Below are positions 27,091-36,224 of a DNA stretch of 64,000 nt, piece after piece. Below the pieces are notes generated by a model. That model had not been told where the DNA came from, did not search any database, and was given only the letters and a program-made list of their open reading frames with translations. A program made the translations under genes and the position numbers. Source of the DNA: Natranaerofaba carboxydovora (GTDB taxonomy: Bacteria; Bacillota; Natranaerobiia; Natranaerobiales; Natranaerofabaceae); the NCBI RefSeq assembly GCF_022539405.1, contig NZ_CP054394.1:2798501-2862500 (forward strand), written 5' to 3'. Every line of letters begins with the position of its first letter. Position 1 is the stretch's first letter.

Positions 27091-27687
27091 CTAATCAAAC
27101 AAGGTAACATCTCCACTTTCTGCCCTGTCTTTTTTCATCCTTTGGAAAAATCTCTTATCCCTTTTTACAGCTTCTTCAACACTTGTTCCATATGTTATTT
27201 TCTTAACATAGATTGTAAAAGTTTCTGGATAAAAAAATAGCTTTCTACCAACATTTTTACCAACATCGCTAGATACCACGGGTATATTTTCCATCTTTAA
27301 AAATGTCCTGGTAAATTCAATATTTGATTTTGATACATTACCCATAGAAGTCGTGTTATTTAATACTTTCCCACCACCAAAAACTTTGGCTTTAATCCTG
27401 GTCTTCTCTGCTCCACGCTTTAACATTTCATTTATTAAAATTTCCATTGAGTACATGCCATAACGGGCATCTTCACTAACAAGTAGCTCTTCAGTAGATA
27501 TTTTACCTGGGAGCATAAAATGATTCATCCCAGAAACCTTTGCCTTTGGATCATGAAGGCATACAGAAACACAAGATCCAAGAAGTGTAGATATAACAGC
27601 ATTTTCTTTTCTGTTTACTGCCACGTATTCACCAGCAAATATTTCATAAACCATCCTACCAAGTCTGTTATTAAACTGTTTTCTCAT
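27091..27687 (-). CDS. cheD: Chemoreceptor glutamine deamidase CheD
   Basis: A 198-residue protein with the CheD catalytic Cys in LLGSCVSVCLHD and His in MNHFMLPG, plus the KVFGGGKV and SDVGKNVGRKLFF blocks. CheD deamidates receptor glutamines and, in organisms with CheC, is bound by it; no cheC gene is seen here. ATG 27687 sits 7 bp after GGAAGG and is preferred to the GTG two codons upstream. Confidence 0.94.
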   Translation of the reverse strand: MRKQFNNRLGRMVYEIFAGEYVAVNRKENAVISTLLGSCVSVCLHDPKAKVSGMNHFMLPGKISTEELLVSEDARYGMYSMEILINEMLKRGAEKTRIKAKVFGGGKVLNNTTSMGNVSKSNIEFTRTFLKMENIPVVSSDVGKNVGRKLFFYPETFTIYVKKITYGTSVEEAVKRDKRFFQRMKKDRAESGDVTLFD

Positions 27688-27713
27688 TACCACACCTTCC
27701 TAACGTCCATCTT

Positions 27714-28595
27714 CTAATGACCTTTTTGGTAAATTGTATGTTCAAGCAATCTCCAGTTTTCATTTCCCGGTTCCCTTACGTTAATAGATTCAGAATGCCC
27801 AAGACACAAGATCCCACCGGGTATAAGATGATTATCAAAGTTTTTTAAGATTCTATTTTGAGTTTTTTTGTCAAAATATATAAACACATTTCTACAAAAG
27901 ATTATATGAAAAGGATCTCCTATTGGATATTCTTCTTTACCTGCAAGGTTTATACGTTTAAAAGATACTAAGCTTTTTATCTCATCTTTAACCTTGAACT
28001 TTCCTTCATTAGGTCCCGTCCCCAGGTGAAAGTAGCGTTTTAGAAGTTTGTAGGGCACTCCCATAACTTCATCCTTTGAGTATATCCCATTCCTTGCTTT
28101 CTTTAGAACTTCAAGGTTAATATCCGAGGCAAGGATTTTTATATTCCAATCTTTGCGATTTTGTTTGAAATAATAATGCAAAAACATAGCAAGTGTATAA
28201 GGTTCTTCCCCGGTAGAACATCCTGCCGACCAAACCCTTATTGTATTATCTATACTTCCTTCTTCTCTTAGATCTTCCAAATATTTAAAGTAGTTAAAAT
28301 AAAGAAATTTGAAATGGCGAGGTTCTCGAAAAAATTTTGTCACGTTTGTAGTTATCAGGTTAAAAACTATATCAAGTTCGCCCTCTGCAGTTTCTAGATA
28401 ATTAAGATAATCTTTAAATGATGTAAAGCTAAGTTCCCTTAATCTTTTTTTTAACCTTGAAACTACAAGGGCTTTTTTTGACTGGGTAAGGTTAACACCT
28501 ATATTGTCATACACCATTTTACGTATGAATTCAAATTCTTCCTGACTAAGCTCTGATTTGTCAGCATTTTCATAAGAATTTTCCTTAGAAGTCAT
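27714..28595 (-). CDS. cheR: Chemotaxis protein methyltransferase CheR
   Basis: A 293-residue protein with an N-terminal helical CheR domain and a C-terminal SAM-binding domain: RVWSAGCSTGEEPYTLAM, LASDINLEVL and IIFCRNVFIYFD. It methylates receptor glutamates. The gene lies between cheA and cheD. Confidence 0.96.
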   Translation of the reverse strand: MTSKENSYENADKSELSQEEFEFIRKMVYDNIGVNLTQSKKALVVSRLKKRLRELSFTSFKDYLNYLETAEGELDIVFNLITTNVTKFFREPRHFKFLYFNYFKYLEDLREEGSIDNTIRVWSAGCSTGEEPYTLAMFLHYYFKQNRKDWNIKILASDINLEVLKKARNGIYSKDEVMGVPYKLLKRYFHLGTGPNEGKFKVKDEIKSLVSFKRINLAGKEEYPIGDPFHIIFCRNVFIYFDKKTQNRILKNFDNHLIPGGILCLGHSESINVREPGNENWRLLEHTIYQKGH

Positions 28596-28640
28596 TATAT
28601 TCCACTCTTTCCTATGATAACTATTTTACAAAACTTATAA

Positions 28641-30896
28641 TCAAAGTGTTGAGTATTCACTAAACTGGTCATAATTTAGTTTCTTTCTTAACATCCTAAA
28701 TATAGAAGGCACATCAAGAATAATCGCCACATTCCCATCTCCAAGGATGGTAACACCAGCGATGCCCTCTACCTGCCCAAGGTTTTCTTTCAGACTCTTA
28801 ATCACAATTTGTTCCTGTCCCAAAATTTCATCTACCATCAAAGCGAGTTTTTTATTGCCATCTTTTAATATAATACATATTGCATCTTCTATATTTCTGT
28901 AGTCAGGTTCAATATCTATTAGTTGATATAATTTAGCAAAAGGTATATACTCATTTCTCATATGAAGTATCCAGCCTTTGTTTTCTGCTCTGTTAAAATC
29001 TTTTTGGCCAGGGTTTATGAACTCTCCAATTGCAGTCATAGGTAATATATAACGTTCACTTCCAATCCTAATCATCATTCCATCTATAATCGCAAGGGTA
29101 AGGGGGAGTTTTAGGGAAAATTTGGTTCCTTTCCCTTCTGTTGAAAAAACATCTATGCTTCCTCTTAAGTTTTTGATATTCGTATTAACTACATCCAAGC
29201 CTACACCTCTTCCGGAGAGGTCTGTGACTTCGTCCGTAGTGGAAAATCCTGGCATGAAAATCAAATCAAAAATCTCCGCCTCGCTTAGCTCCTGCTCTTC
29301 AGTAATAAGCCCTTTATTTAGAGCTTTTTGATAGATTTTATTTTTGTTAATCCCTTTGCCATCGTCCTCAATCTCTATCACAATATTTCCTTCCTGGTGA
29401 TAAGCGTTTAATGTTACAGTTGCTCTTCTGTCTTTGCCTTCTTTTTCTCTTTCCTCGGGAAGTTCAATTCCATGGTCTATACTGTTTCTTATAAGATGTT
29501 TTAGAGGATCTGTGATCTGTTCTATTACTTTTTTGTCAAGTTCAGTATCCCGACCTTCTACTTTTATGTCTACTTCTTTGCCGCCTTTATGAGCTATATC
29601 CCTGGCCATCTTCTGCATCCTCAAAAAAGTTCCCCCGATAGGTATCATACTTGCCTCTAAGACTTCTTCCTGAACCTGTCTTATAAGTTTGTCAACCTCC
29701 TGGAATGAGTTATTTATTTCTTCATGAATAGAATTATCTTCGTCGGCAAGCCTGTTGACAAGTTCTTTCACCCTTGACTGAGCTATTAGAAGTTCAGCTA
29801 TGTGATTTAGTATCCCTTCTAGTTTTGAAGTGCTTACTCTTATTGTATCTGTCACCTGAGATTTAGGCTCTTCTGCTTTTGATGATGAGCCAGCAGCTTC
29901 TTTTGAGGCAGTTTCTTCTTCTTTTGAAGCACCAACTTCTTTCTTTGCGTCATCCTGTTTGGGCTTTTCTGGTTGTTTCTCCGGTTTTTTGGCTTGAATA
30001 TCATCTCGAGAAGTTAAACCTTTTTCTTCGCCGATTTTCTTTTGTTTTGCTAGGATCTGATCTATGTTTTCATTAGTAGCTATCCCACGTTCTAAGAATA
30101 CTTCCTTTGTTTCCTCTGAGTTATCAAACCAAAATCCAATTTCATCAGTAATCTCCTCAACTTGTATGTCATTTTCATCTATTACAAATATAAATATATC
30201 TTCTATCTCTTGTTTTTGTTTGTCTGATTCTAAGAAAACCCACCAAAATATATCCAGTTTTTCAGGCTCTAAGTTTTGAAGGGTAGGTAAGCTTGACTTG
30301 TTTGCATGAGAAGCTATTACTTTCCCATATTCTTCAAACTCAACAAAAAACATTAAAGGGTCTGTACCTGTTTCAAATATATCTCTTTCAAATTTCATCT
30401 TTATAAGATAATAGTGTATGTCATCATTAGATTGGCTCTTAATCTCTTCTTTTTCACTACTTACACTTAGTATTTCGTCACTTTCTCCACTACCATTACC
30501 ACTAGTATTTTGAGATGATTTGTCATAGTCTTCCAGGGCTTTTATCAGGTCGTCAATCTCTTGTTTGTAGTTCTCGCCATGTACGTCTCCCGTTGAAAGC
30601 ATTTTGTTCATCAGCTCAGTCCCAGCAAATATCAAATTAAAAGCTTCCTCAGGCAATGTTTCACCTGAGCTTCTTACCTCTTCTAATATGCTTTCAAGAT
30701 AGTGAGATATATTTTGAAATACATCTGCTTCTACAAGGCCCGCACCACCTTTTATGGTATGCATGGCACGAAACACCTGATCAATTATTTCTGCGTTTCC
30801 CGGATCTTTTTCTAGTTCTAAAAGACCTTCTTCTGCCATTTCAAGATTTTCACTAGTTTCTTCGATAAAGGTTTGTAAAAGTTCACCTTCAGACAT
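28641..30896 (-). CDS. cheA: Chemotaxis histidine kinase CheA
   Basis: About 751 residues. In order: an HPt domain with phospho-His in RAMHTIKGGAGLV (near residue 48), a low-conservation middle with an acidic, Lys/Glu/Ala-rich linker (about 300-350), a dimerisation domain, a HATPase (LIRNSIDHGIE, DDGKGI, GRGVGLDVV) and a CheW-like P5 domain at the end. The segment at 140-270 is beta-rich and may be the P2 response-regulator docking domain. ATG 30896 lies 11 bp after GGAAGGAG; the GTG three codons upstream is too close to it. Confidence 0.94.
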   Translation of the reverse strand: MSEGELLQTFIEETSENLEMAEEGLLELEKDPGNAEIIDQVFRAMHTIKGGAGLVEADVFQNISHYLESILEEVRSSGETLPEEAFNLIFAGTELMNKMLSTGDVHGENYKQEIDDLIKALEDYDKSSQNTSGNGSGESDEILSVSSEKEEIKSQSNDDIHYYLIKMKFERDIFETGTDPLMFFVEFEEYGKVIASHANKSSLPTLQNLEPEKLDIFWWVFLESDKQKQEIEDIFIFVIDENDIQVEEITDEIGFWFDNSEETKEVFLERGIATNENIDQILAKQKKIGEEKGLTSRDDIQAKKPEKQPEKPKQDDAKKEVGASKEEETASKEAAGSSSKAEEPKSQVTDTIRVSTSKLEGILNHIAELLIAQSRVKELVNRLADEDNSIHEEINNSFQEVDKLIRQVQEEVLEASMIPIGGTFLRMQKMARDIAHKGGKEVDIKVEGRDTELDKKVIEQITDPLKHLIRNSIDHGIELPEEREKEGKDRRATVTLNAYHQEGNIVIEIEDDGKGINKNKIYQKALNKGLITEEQELSEAEIFDLIFMPGFSTTDEVTDLSGRGVGLDVVNTNIKNLRGSIDVFSTEGKGTKFSLKLPLTLAIIDGMMIRIGSERYILPMTAIGEFINPGQKDFNRAENKGWILHMRNEYIPFAKLYQLIDIEPDYRNIEDAICIILKDGNKKLALMVDEILGQEQIVIKSLKENLGQVEGIAGVTILGDGNVAIILDVPSIFRMLRKKLNYDQFSEYSTL

Positions 30897-30938
30897 ACCA
30901 TCCACCGCTCCTTCCAGTTCAAGCTTATATGCTGGCAG

Positions 30939-31322
30939 CTATTTGACAAATTTTTTAACTACTCCAATCAGTTGATCTGGTTGGAAAGGCTTAACAAGCC
31001 AGCCAGCAGCTCCAGCCTTCTTCCCTTCCATTTTCATATTTTCCTGGGACTCGGTTGTCAAAACCAGAATAGGGATAAATTTAAAGTCCGGGTTTTTCTT
31101 AACTTCTTTGATAAATCCAATTCCATCTAATCTAGGCATATTTATATCAGCTATTATCATTGCAGGACGTTTCCCTTTTGATTTTAGGTCTTCTAGCTTG
31201 TCAAGCCCGTCCTGACCATCATTGGCAGCCACAACCTCATAGCCCTGTTTTTCCAAAGTATACTTCAGTGAGGCTCTTATAGTATTAGAATCATCTACAA
31301 CAAAGACTAACTTATTACTCAT
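30939..31322 (-). CDS. cheY: Chemotaxis response regulator CheY
   Basis: A single-domain receiver of 127 residues with DD in FVVDDSN, acceptor Asp in MIIADINMPRLDG, the switch Thr in VLTTES and Lys in LVKPFQ. It is presumably the output of CheA to the flagellar motor or another motility apparatus. ATG 31322 follows GAAGGAGG, a site inside the last codons of the STAS gene, so the two are closely coupled. Confidence 0.93.
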   Translation of the reverse strand: MSNKLVFVVDDSNTIRASLKYTLEKQGYEVVAANDGQDGLDKLEDLKSKGKRPAMIIADINMPRLDGIGFIKEVKKNPDFKFIPILVLTTESQENMKMEGKKAGAAGWLVKPFQPDQLIGVVKKFVK

Positions 31323-31326
31323 AAAA

Positions 31327-31608
31327 TTATTGTCCTCCTTCACATAAATAGTAGGCAGCACCCGATAATTCTAGCATTCGCTGTAATGTATCAGAGGGAT
31401 TTTGTAATATAAACTCTTTTCCTTCTTTTTTTAATGTCAGATAAAATGATAATAAAAGCTGCAATCCAGCTGCATCTATATCGCTAGTTTCAGAGGCATC
31501 AACATAAACTTTCATCTCTTCTGGACCCATATTATCCAAAGAACTTATCATTTTCTCCTTTTCATCTGCCACAACATGAACAGATAGATACTCAGGTAAT
31601 TTGTACAA
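31327..31608 (-). CDS. STAS-domain protein in the che operon
   Basis: A 93-residue protein of the SpoIIAA-like STAS fold. The position of the regulatory Ser in anti-anti-sigma factors (D-S-S-G) is DAAG here, so regulation by phosphorylation at that site is not possible. Similar STAS proteins with Ala or Thr at this position occur in other chemotaxis loci. The start is TTG after AAAGGAG. It lies between a coiled-coil protein gene and cheY. Confidence 0.8.
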   Translation of the reverse strand: MYKLPEYLSVHVVADEKEKMISSLDNMGPEEMKVYVDASETSDIDAAGLQLLLSFYLTLKKEGKEFILQNPSDTLQRMLELSGAAYYLCEGGQ

Positions 31609-31640
31609 TATTAATGCTCCTTTCTACAAAAACTAATCAT

Positions 31641-31674
31641 GATTCTACTGCAAAAAGCTTATTAAAACAAAGTT
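31641..31674. repeat. Dispersed repeat family 2, partial copy
   Basis: GATTCTACTGCAAAAAGC followed by TTATTAAAACAAAGTT resembles the end of the family 2 elements near 19.7, 36.2, 51.9 and 56.3 kb. It overlaps the last codons of the coiled-coil gene. The match is the weakest of the set. Confidence 0.4.
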
Positions 31675-33512
31675 AAATCTCCACCCTCACTTCCTGCTTC
31701 TACTTCTACACCGCTTTCTTCATAGACATCCTGGGCTTTAATTCTTTCTCCCCTGGTTGTAAGGTAGTTAATTATTTCATTTAAGTTTTCTTTTGATATT
31801 TCCCATTCTTCTAAACCACATTCTAAAAGCAGTTCATCCCTTAGCTCCTGTATATCTTCTTTTAAAGAGTAGATCTCTTTTTTTGTTTCATTTAGTTTGT
31901 TCGAAAAATCCTCTCCTCTTTCAAGGACCTGTAAGGCCTTGTCCACTTCTTGCAGCAAAAGATCACTGGAGTTTCCAAGGGTTCTAACAGTGTTTGATAT
32001 TAAATTCTCCAAAGTATCTACTCTTTCCTTATCCTCTCGTAAAGAATTATTAATATTTCCAATAGTTGTTTTATTATAATTTAACAAATACTCGAACTTG
32101 TTGAGTGATTCTTCTAATTGTTTGTTTAAGCTAGTTATTTGATCGCAGCTTTCATTGACCACTCTGCTGGTATCCTCAGTCACACCTGTCACTTCTTTAT
32201 TGAAGTGACTTTTCTCTAAGTCTAACCTTGCTAGTTCAATCCTTGTATAAACAGCAAACTTCTTTAAAAAGTTCACTTCAAACTTTATTTCATCTGTTTT
32301 AGAGTTAAGTATTTTCATGTTTTCATAAAATTCGCTGTCTACACCCTGAAAGTTGTTAATCTCCTTTTCAAACCCTACGAGCTCCTTTTCGAACTGATCT
32401 ATAAATAAATGAATGTCATTAAATATATCCTTAATGACATTTTGCTCTCTCAGGTATCCAGATCCACCTAAGAAGTCTGTAATTATGCTTCCTTCTTCTT
32501 TTATCTCAAGTATCTTCTCCCTTATTTTTTCAACCGGGGCATTCAACTCTTTATAGGCCTTAATAAAATTTTCTTCTATGTTTGTTATCAGTTCCTCAGA
32601 TAGCTGTAGGATCTGAAATGCAAAGGTAATTTTGTCAAGTTCATAATTTTTTTTGTCATTTGGATTATTATCATCATTTTCGATTAATTCTTCCAGGTTT
32701 TTGTGGCCATCACCTAAACACTTAACCAAGTTCTCTAACCCCTGTCTAAGTATATCCTGGTGCTGAATTGAGCTCATCATTTTTGCTATAGGTTCTATTG
32801 CTTCTTCTATGCTCTCCTTTTGGTCTTTTAGCAAAAAAATCACCTGTTCTAAAGAATCATAGAGGTCTGAAAATAATTTATTTATCTTATCTTTACTTTT
32901 AGATTGAATCTCTTCAGTTAATTCAACTATATTACTCACATTATCTTTAAAGCTCTCTTCCCATTTTCTTAGCTGATCAATAACTTTTATAATCTCTTTG
33001 TATTTTTGATCCATTTTCTTAGAAAGTTCTATTATTTCATCAGTGATTGTAACAAAGCTTTTACCTTTATCTCCAAGTTTAGCACCATAAATAATTGCAT
33101 TTAATGAGGTAATCTCAACATCGTCAACCTTTGTTTCTATTTTCTTGATATTTTTGTACAGCTGATCAATTCCATCTTCAGTCTGTTCATTATAAAATTT
33201 GTCTAAAGTCTCTTTTATACTACCTTCTTGCAAAAATACATCCTCTAATTTATGTAGACTCTTTTTGATATATTCCAATATCTCCCCCACAGTTGCCCCA
33301 TCTTCATTAAAATCACTAGAATCATCTTCAAAGAAGTAATTAATCAAAATATCCATTTCACTTAATGTTATCTCTATCTCCTCTTCAACTTTTGGGAGCT
33401 TATCATAAACAGAAGTATACAAATCTTCTAATTCATCTATGTAGTTTTCAATATCTTTTTCTATCTTTATAAAATTATCTTTGTACTTATCTAACTCATA
33501 ATTTATTTGCAT
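31662..33512 (-). CDS. Large coiled-coil protein at the head of the che operon
   Basis: About 616 residues, almost entirely helical, acidic and soluble, with no membrane segment. Residues about 60-240 read like a receptor-type helical hairpin (TSLNAIIYGAKLGDKGKSF resembles the N-A-A-I-E-A-A-x-A-G-x-x-G-x-G-F tip of methyl-accepting proteins). Near residues 245-262 is MMSSIQHQDILRQGLENL, which has the D-x-x-x-Q spacing of the CheZ active site. The C-terminal half is further coiled coil. First gene of the che operon; ATG 33512 is preferred on spacing, but the GGGGCGG site is not decisive. Likely a cytoplasmic chemotaxis component; exact function unknown. Confidence 0.7.
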   Translation of the reverse strand: MQINYELDKYKDNFIKIEKDIENYIDELEDLYTSVYDKLPKVEEEIEITLSEMDILINYFFEDDSSDFNEDGATVGEILEYIKKSLHKLEDVFLQEGSIKETLDKFYNEQTEDGIDQLYKNIKKIETKVDDVEITSLNAIIYGAKLGDKGKSFVTITDEIIELSKKMDQKYKEIIKVIDQLRKWEESFKDNVSNIVELTEEIQSKSKDKINKLFSDLYDSLEQVIFLLKDQKESIEEAIEPIAKMMSSIQHQDILRQGLENLVKCLGDGHKNLEELIENDDNNPNDKKNYELDKITFAFQILQLSEELITNIEENFIKAYKELNAPVEKIREKILEIKEEGSIITDFLGGSGYLREQNVIKDIFNDIHLFIDQFEKELVGFEKEINNFQGVDSEFYENMKILNSKTDEIKFEVNFLKKFAVYTRIELARLDLEKSHFNKEVTGVTEDTSRVVNESCDQITSLNKQLEESLNKFEYLLNYNKTTIGNINNSLREDKERVDTLENLISNTVRTLGNSSDLLLQEVDKALQVLERGEDFSNKLNETKKEIYSLKEDIQELRDELLLECGLEEWEISKENLNEIINYLTTRGERIKAQDVYEESGVEVEAGSEGGDLTLF

Positions 33513-33530
33513 GCACAGACACCGCCCCAA

Positions 33531-33947
33531 AAATTATAATCAATGCCACAACGTGATAATTAAGCACTATAAACCATTATGGAATTAGTGGTAATGATAA
33601 TCATTAATGCAGTATAGGCAGAAAAAGAACCCCTTAAAAGAGGGCTGACCTCATCCATCACACGCTAACTCATTTTTAAGCTTAGTAGCATTATGATCAA
33701 AATCAAATCTATTTTGAAGTGTTCTCACATTCACTAAAAACATTCATCACAAGACCTTTAAACAAGTCCTAGTAAAATATACCCATAAAAACTGGATATT
33801 TTATTACATTATACCATGTGTTGTCACAATTTTATATAATTTTTTTATATAATTTTCAGTATAAATAAATCATGCTAATTAAGAAAAAGGTCCTAATGAC
33901 AGGACGTCTTTAGTTTTGTTCCAAAATCAGCATTTTACGTGTCAAAG
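33531..33947. promoter_or_regulatory. Intergenic region: che operon promoter side and splB terminator
   Basis: About 417 bp without a supported gene. The part next to 33530 should hold the che operon promoter, although I could not fix a -35/-10 pair. The terminator of the spore photoproduct lyase gene lies at 33884-33905. The remainder is AT-rich with no clear repeat. Confidence 0.5.
33884..33905 (-). terminator. Rho-independent terminator after splB
   Basis: GTCCT-AATGAC-AGGAC hairpin, followed on the minus strand by CC and a short T-run. It lies about 45 bp past the splB stop codon. Confidence 0.7.
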
Positions 33948-34961
33948 TCAAACAAAGTATAATATTTTTTCGTTAGAAAAGATTTTATCTATCCTATCAT
34001 AAAAAAATTTTTTAATCTCTGACATAGTTTCTGGTGGATAAATGTATTTGCCATAGCCAAATTGTCCGTATTTAAATCTACGATCCTTTTCTTCCATTGG
34101 AAGGTCATTTTCAGGGAAGGTTTCGTTTATAAGGTTCTTTGCTTTAGTTGTGTAACGGTGGGTGATTAATTCGAAAGAAATCTCAGCATCATCTCCTATT
34201 TTGTCTCTTAACTGTAGAAGTAGTTCTTCATAATCTTTTTTCCAACCGGGGTAAGTTATTATAGGGGCAATGAGAAAGCCTACAGGATATCCCACATTAG
34301 CTAATTTAGAAGAAGCCTCTACTCTTTTGTTTAGTAAGGGAGTATTCTCTTCATATTTGTTGATAACATATTCTGTGTTTAGACTATACCTGATTTCAGT
34401 GCTTTTGTTGTGATCTATTCCAAGTAAAGAATCCACATCGGTAAATTTAGTAGCAAATCTAAATTTGCCAAGAGGCTCTTTTCCAAAATATTTTATACTT
34501 TCTTTTAAGTTTCCGGTAAGGTCCTCTACTGGCAGTGGATCAGATGTAGCCGCTCCTTCAAAGATGGTTTCTTCGGGTGAGCGCTCGTCTATATACTTTT
34601 GAGCTTTGGCAAGAATCTCATCTATATTAACATAAGTTCTGATATATGGTCTTTTTCCAAGGTTAGTGTTTAGATAACAGTATCTACACATACCAGGACA
34701 GCTTGTTGCTATAGGAAGCTGATAATGAGCTGAAGGTTTACAGGTTTGAAATTTTGTAGATCTTCTTATTCCAACTACCAGGGTCTTTTTTGATTCTCTA
34801 TAGATTTCTTCTTTGTCATCTCCCGGGATACCTCTAACTCCCTGGGGGCTACTTATAATGTTTACAGGTACATCCCTATCTTCAAATATTTTTTTGATCT
34901 TTTTTGCATTATCGTATTTCAAAGCTGCTTCTTCGATGAAAACTCTTTTAAAATTATACAT
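33948..34961 (-). CDS. splB: Spore photoproduct lyase
   Basis: A 337-residue radical SAM enzyme that repairs the thymine dimer specific to spore DNA on germination. The [4Fe-4S] motif CPGMCRYC (CxxxCxxC) is followed by YLNTNLGKRPYIRTYVN. The C-terminal region GQFGYGKYIYP is typical; the conserved Cys of SplB is expected further N-terminal to the cluster, in the QTCKPSAHYQ area. Length matches the family. It supports an endospore-forming host. Confidence 0.95.
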   Translation of the reverse strand: MYNFKRVFIEEAALKYDNAKKIKKIFEDRDVPVNIISSPQGVRGIPGDDKEEIYRESKKTLVVGIRRSTKFQTCKPSAHYQLPIATSCPGMCRYCYLNTNLGKRPYIRTYVNIDEILAKAQKYIDERSPEETIFEGAATSDPLPVEDLTGNLKESIKYFGKEPLGKFRFATKFTDVDSLLGIDHNKSTEIRYSLNTEYVINKYEENTPLLNKRVEASSKLANVGYPVGFLIAPIITYPGWKKDYEELLLQLRDKIGDDAEISFELITHRYTTKAKNLINETFPENDLPMEEKDRRFKYGQFGYGKYIYPPETMSEIKKFFYDRIDKIFSNEKILYFV

Positions 34962-34995
34962 AATAACACCTGCAGCTCTCCTTTGTTTGTTTTTG

Positions 34996-36054
34996 TTATT
35001 TCCACGTACTCATTAGTTTTCCGGTTTTCTTATTTATGTAGGATGTCAGGTCAAGTAACCTCTTTGAATACGCCCACTCATTATCATACCACCCACAAAC
35101 CTTTATTAGATTTTCTCCAGAAACGTCTGTCAAAAGACCGTCGACGATACAGGAAGCTTCAGATCCTTTGTAATCACTAGATACCAGGGGGGTATAATTT
35201 ATGTCAAGTATACCTTCAAAACCTTCTGCCCTCTCCTCTAGAATTCTGTTGACCTCTTCTCTATCCGTTTCTTTTCTTACAAAACAGGTCAAGTCAATCA
35301 TACTAACTGTAGGAGTTGGAACCCTTATTGCAAAGCCTTCCACTTTTCCTTTAAGAAGAGGAAGGACTTTTGAAACAGCTTTTGCAGCACCTGTAGTTGT
35401 AGGTATAATTGATTCGGCTGCTGCCCTTGCCCTTCTTAAATCCTCATGAGTTAGATCTAAAAGCCTCTGGTCATTTGTATACGAATGTATAGTTGTCATA
35501 TAAGAACTTACTACACCGAACTCTTCATTAATCACTTTCAATAGAGGGGAGATAGCATTTGTAGTACAACTAGAGTTAGAAATAATAAAATCACTAAAAG
35601 GATCAAACTCTTCCTCATTAACACCCATCACAATTGTTACATCTTCATCCTTTGCAGGAGCTGAGATAAGAACCCTTTTGGCTCCGGCTTTGAGGTGAGC
35701 TTTAGCACCTTCTCTGTCTCTAAATTTACCGGTTGCTTCCAAAACTAAATCTATATTTAGGTTATCCCAGGGCAGGTTCTCTGGCTTTTCTTCATTAAAA
35801 ATTTTAATTTCTTTGTAATCATCATCTATTAGCAAACTATCGTACTCTTTTTCATCATTCTCTAATGCTTTTACTTTTCCCGGGTAAGTTCCATACATGG
35901 AATCATATTTAAATAAATGAGATATGGTCTTTGTTTTTGCCAGATCATTTATTGCTTTTACTTTAATTTCTTTTTTGTTTTTATCTAAAAGGCAATTTCG
36001 CAAAAACAACCTGCCAATACGTCCAAAACCATTAATAGCTACATTGTATGACAA
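34996..36054 (-). CDS. gap: Glyceraldehyde-3-phosphate dehydrogenase, type I
   Basis: A 352-residue enzyme of central glycolysis with NAD-binding start INGFGRIGRLFLRN, catalytic Cys in SNSSCTTN, substrate-binding TTTGAAKAV and C-terminal WYDNEWAYSKR. It is slightly longer than the usual 335 residues owing to an acidic stretch at about 65-90. The start is TTG (sequence MSYNVAING) 9 bp after GGAGG. No pgk or tpi follows, so it is not in a glycolytic operon. Confidence 0.96.
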   Translation of the reverse strand: MSYNVAINGFGRIGRLFLRNCLLDKNKKEIKVKAINDLAKTKTISHLFKYDSMYGTYPGKVKALENDEKEYDSLLIDDDYKEIKIFNEEKPENLPWDNLNIDLVLEATGKFRDREGAKAHLKAGAKRVLISAPAKDEDVTIVMGVNEEEFDPFSDFIISNSSCTTNAISPLLKVINEEFGVVSSYMTTIHSYTNDQRLLDLTHEDLRRARAAAESIIPTTTGAAKAVSKVLPLLKGKVEGFAIRVPTPTVSMIDLTCFVRKETDREEVNRILEERAEGFEGILDINYTPLVSSDYKGSEASCIVDGLLTDVSGENLIKVCGWYDNEWAYSKRLLDLTSYINKKTGKLMSTWK

Positions 36055-36143
36055 CGCAAAATACCTCCGTTTAATTTTTTATTATTTTTCTACACCAAAA
36101 AAACATTTATCCCCCTTTTAGCACATACAAAAAAAGGCATAAA

Positions 36144-36171
36144 AAAATTGGCCCTCTATAAAGGCCTATTG
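36144..36171 (-). terminator. Rho-independent terminator
   Basis: Minus-strand GGCC...GGCC hairpin with a T7 tract after it, about 55 bp beyond the stop of the gene ending at 36225. It ends that transcript ahead of gap. Confidence 0.75.
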
Positions 36172-36179
36172 CAAATAAT

Positions 36180-36218
36180 GATTCTGATGCAAAAAGTCAT
36201 ATGAACAATGTTTTTTTT
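36180..36218. repeat. Dispersed repeat family 2, end fragment
   Basis: GATTCTGATGCAAAAAGTC followed by ATATGAACAATGTTTT, nearly the same as the sequence at 56251-56292. It lies directly beyond the stop codon of the gene ending at 36225. Only one end of the element is present. Confidence 0.55.
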
Positions 36219-36224
36219 AAAAAA

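Noticed and set aside
33531-33947. A small RNA or gene in the long gap before the che operon
   Set aside because: No start with a ribosome site, no long stem except the splB terminator, and no match to a known RNA class that I can see.
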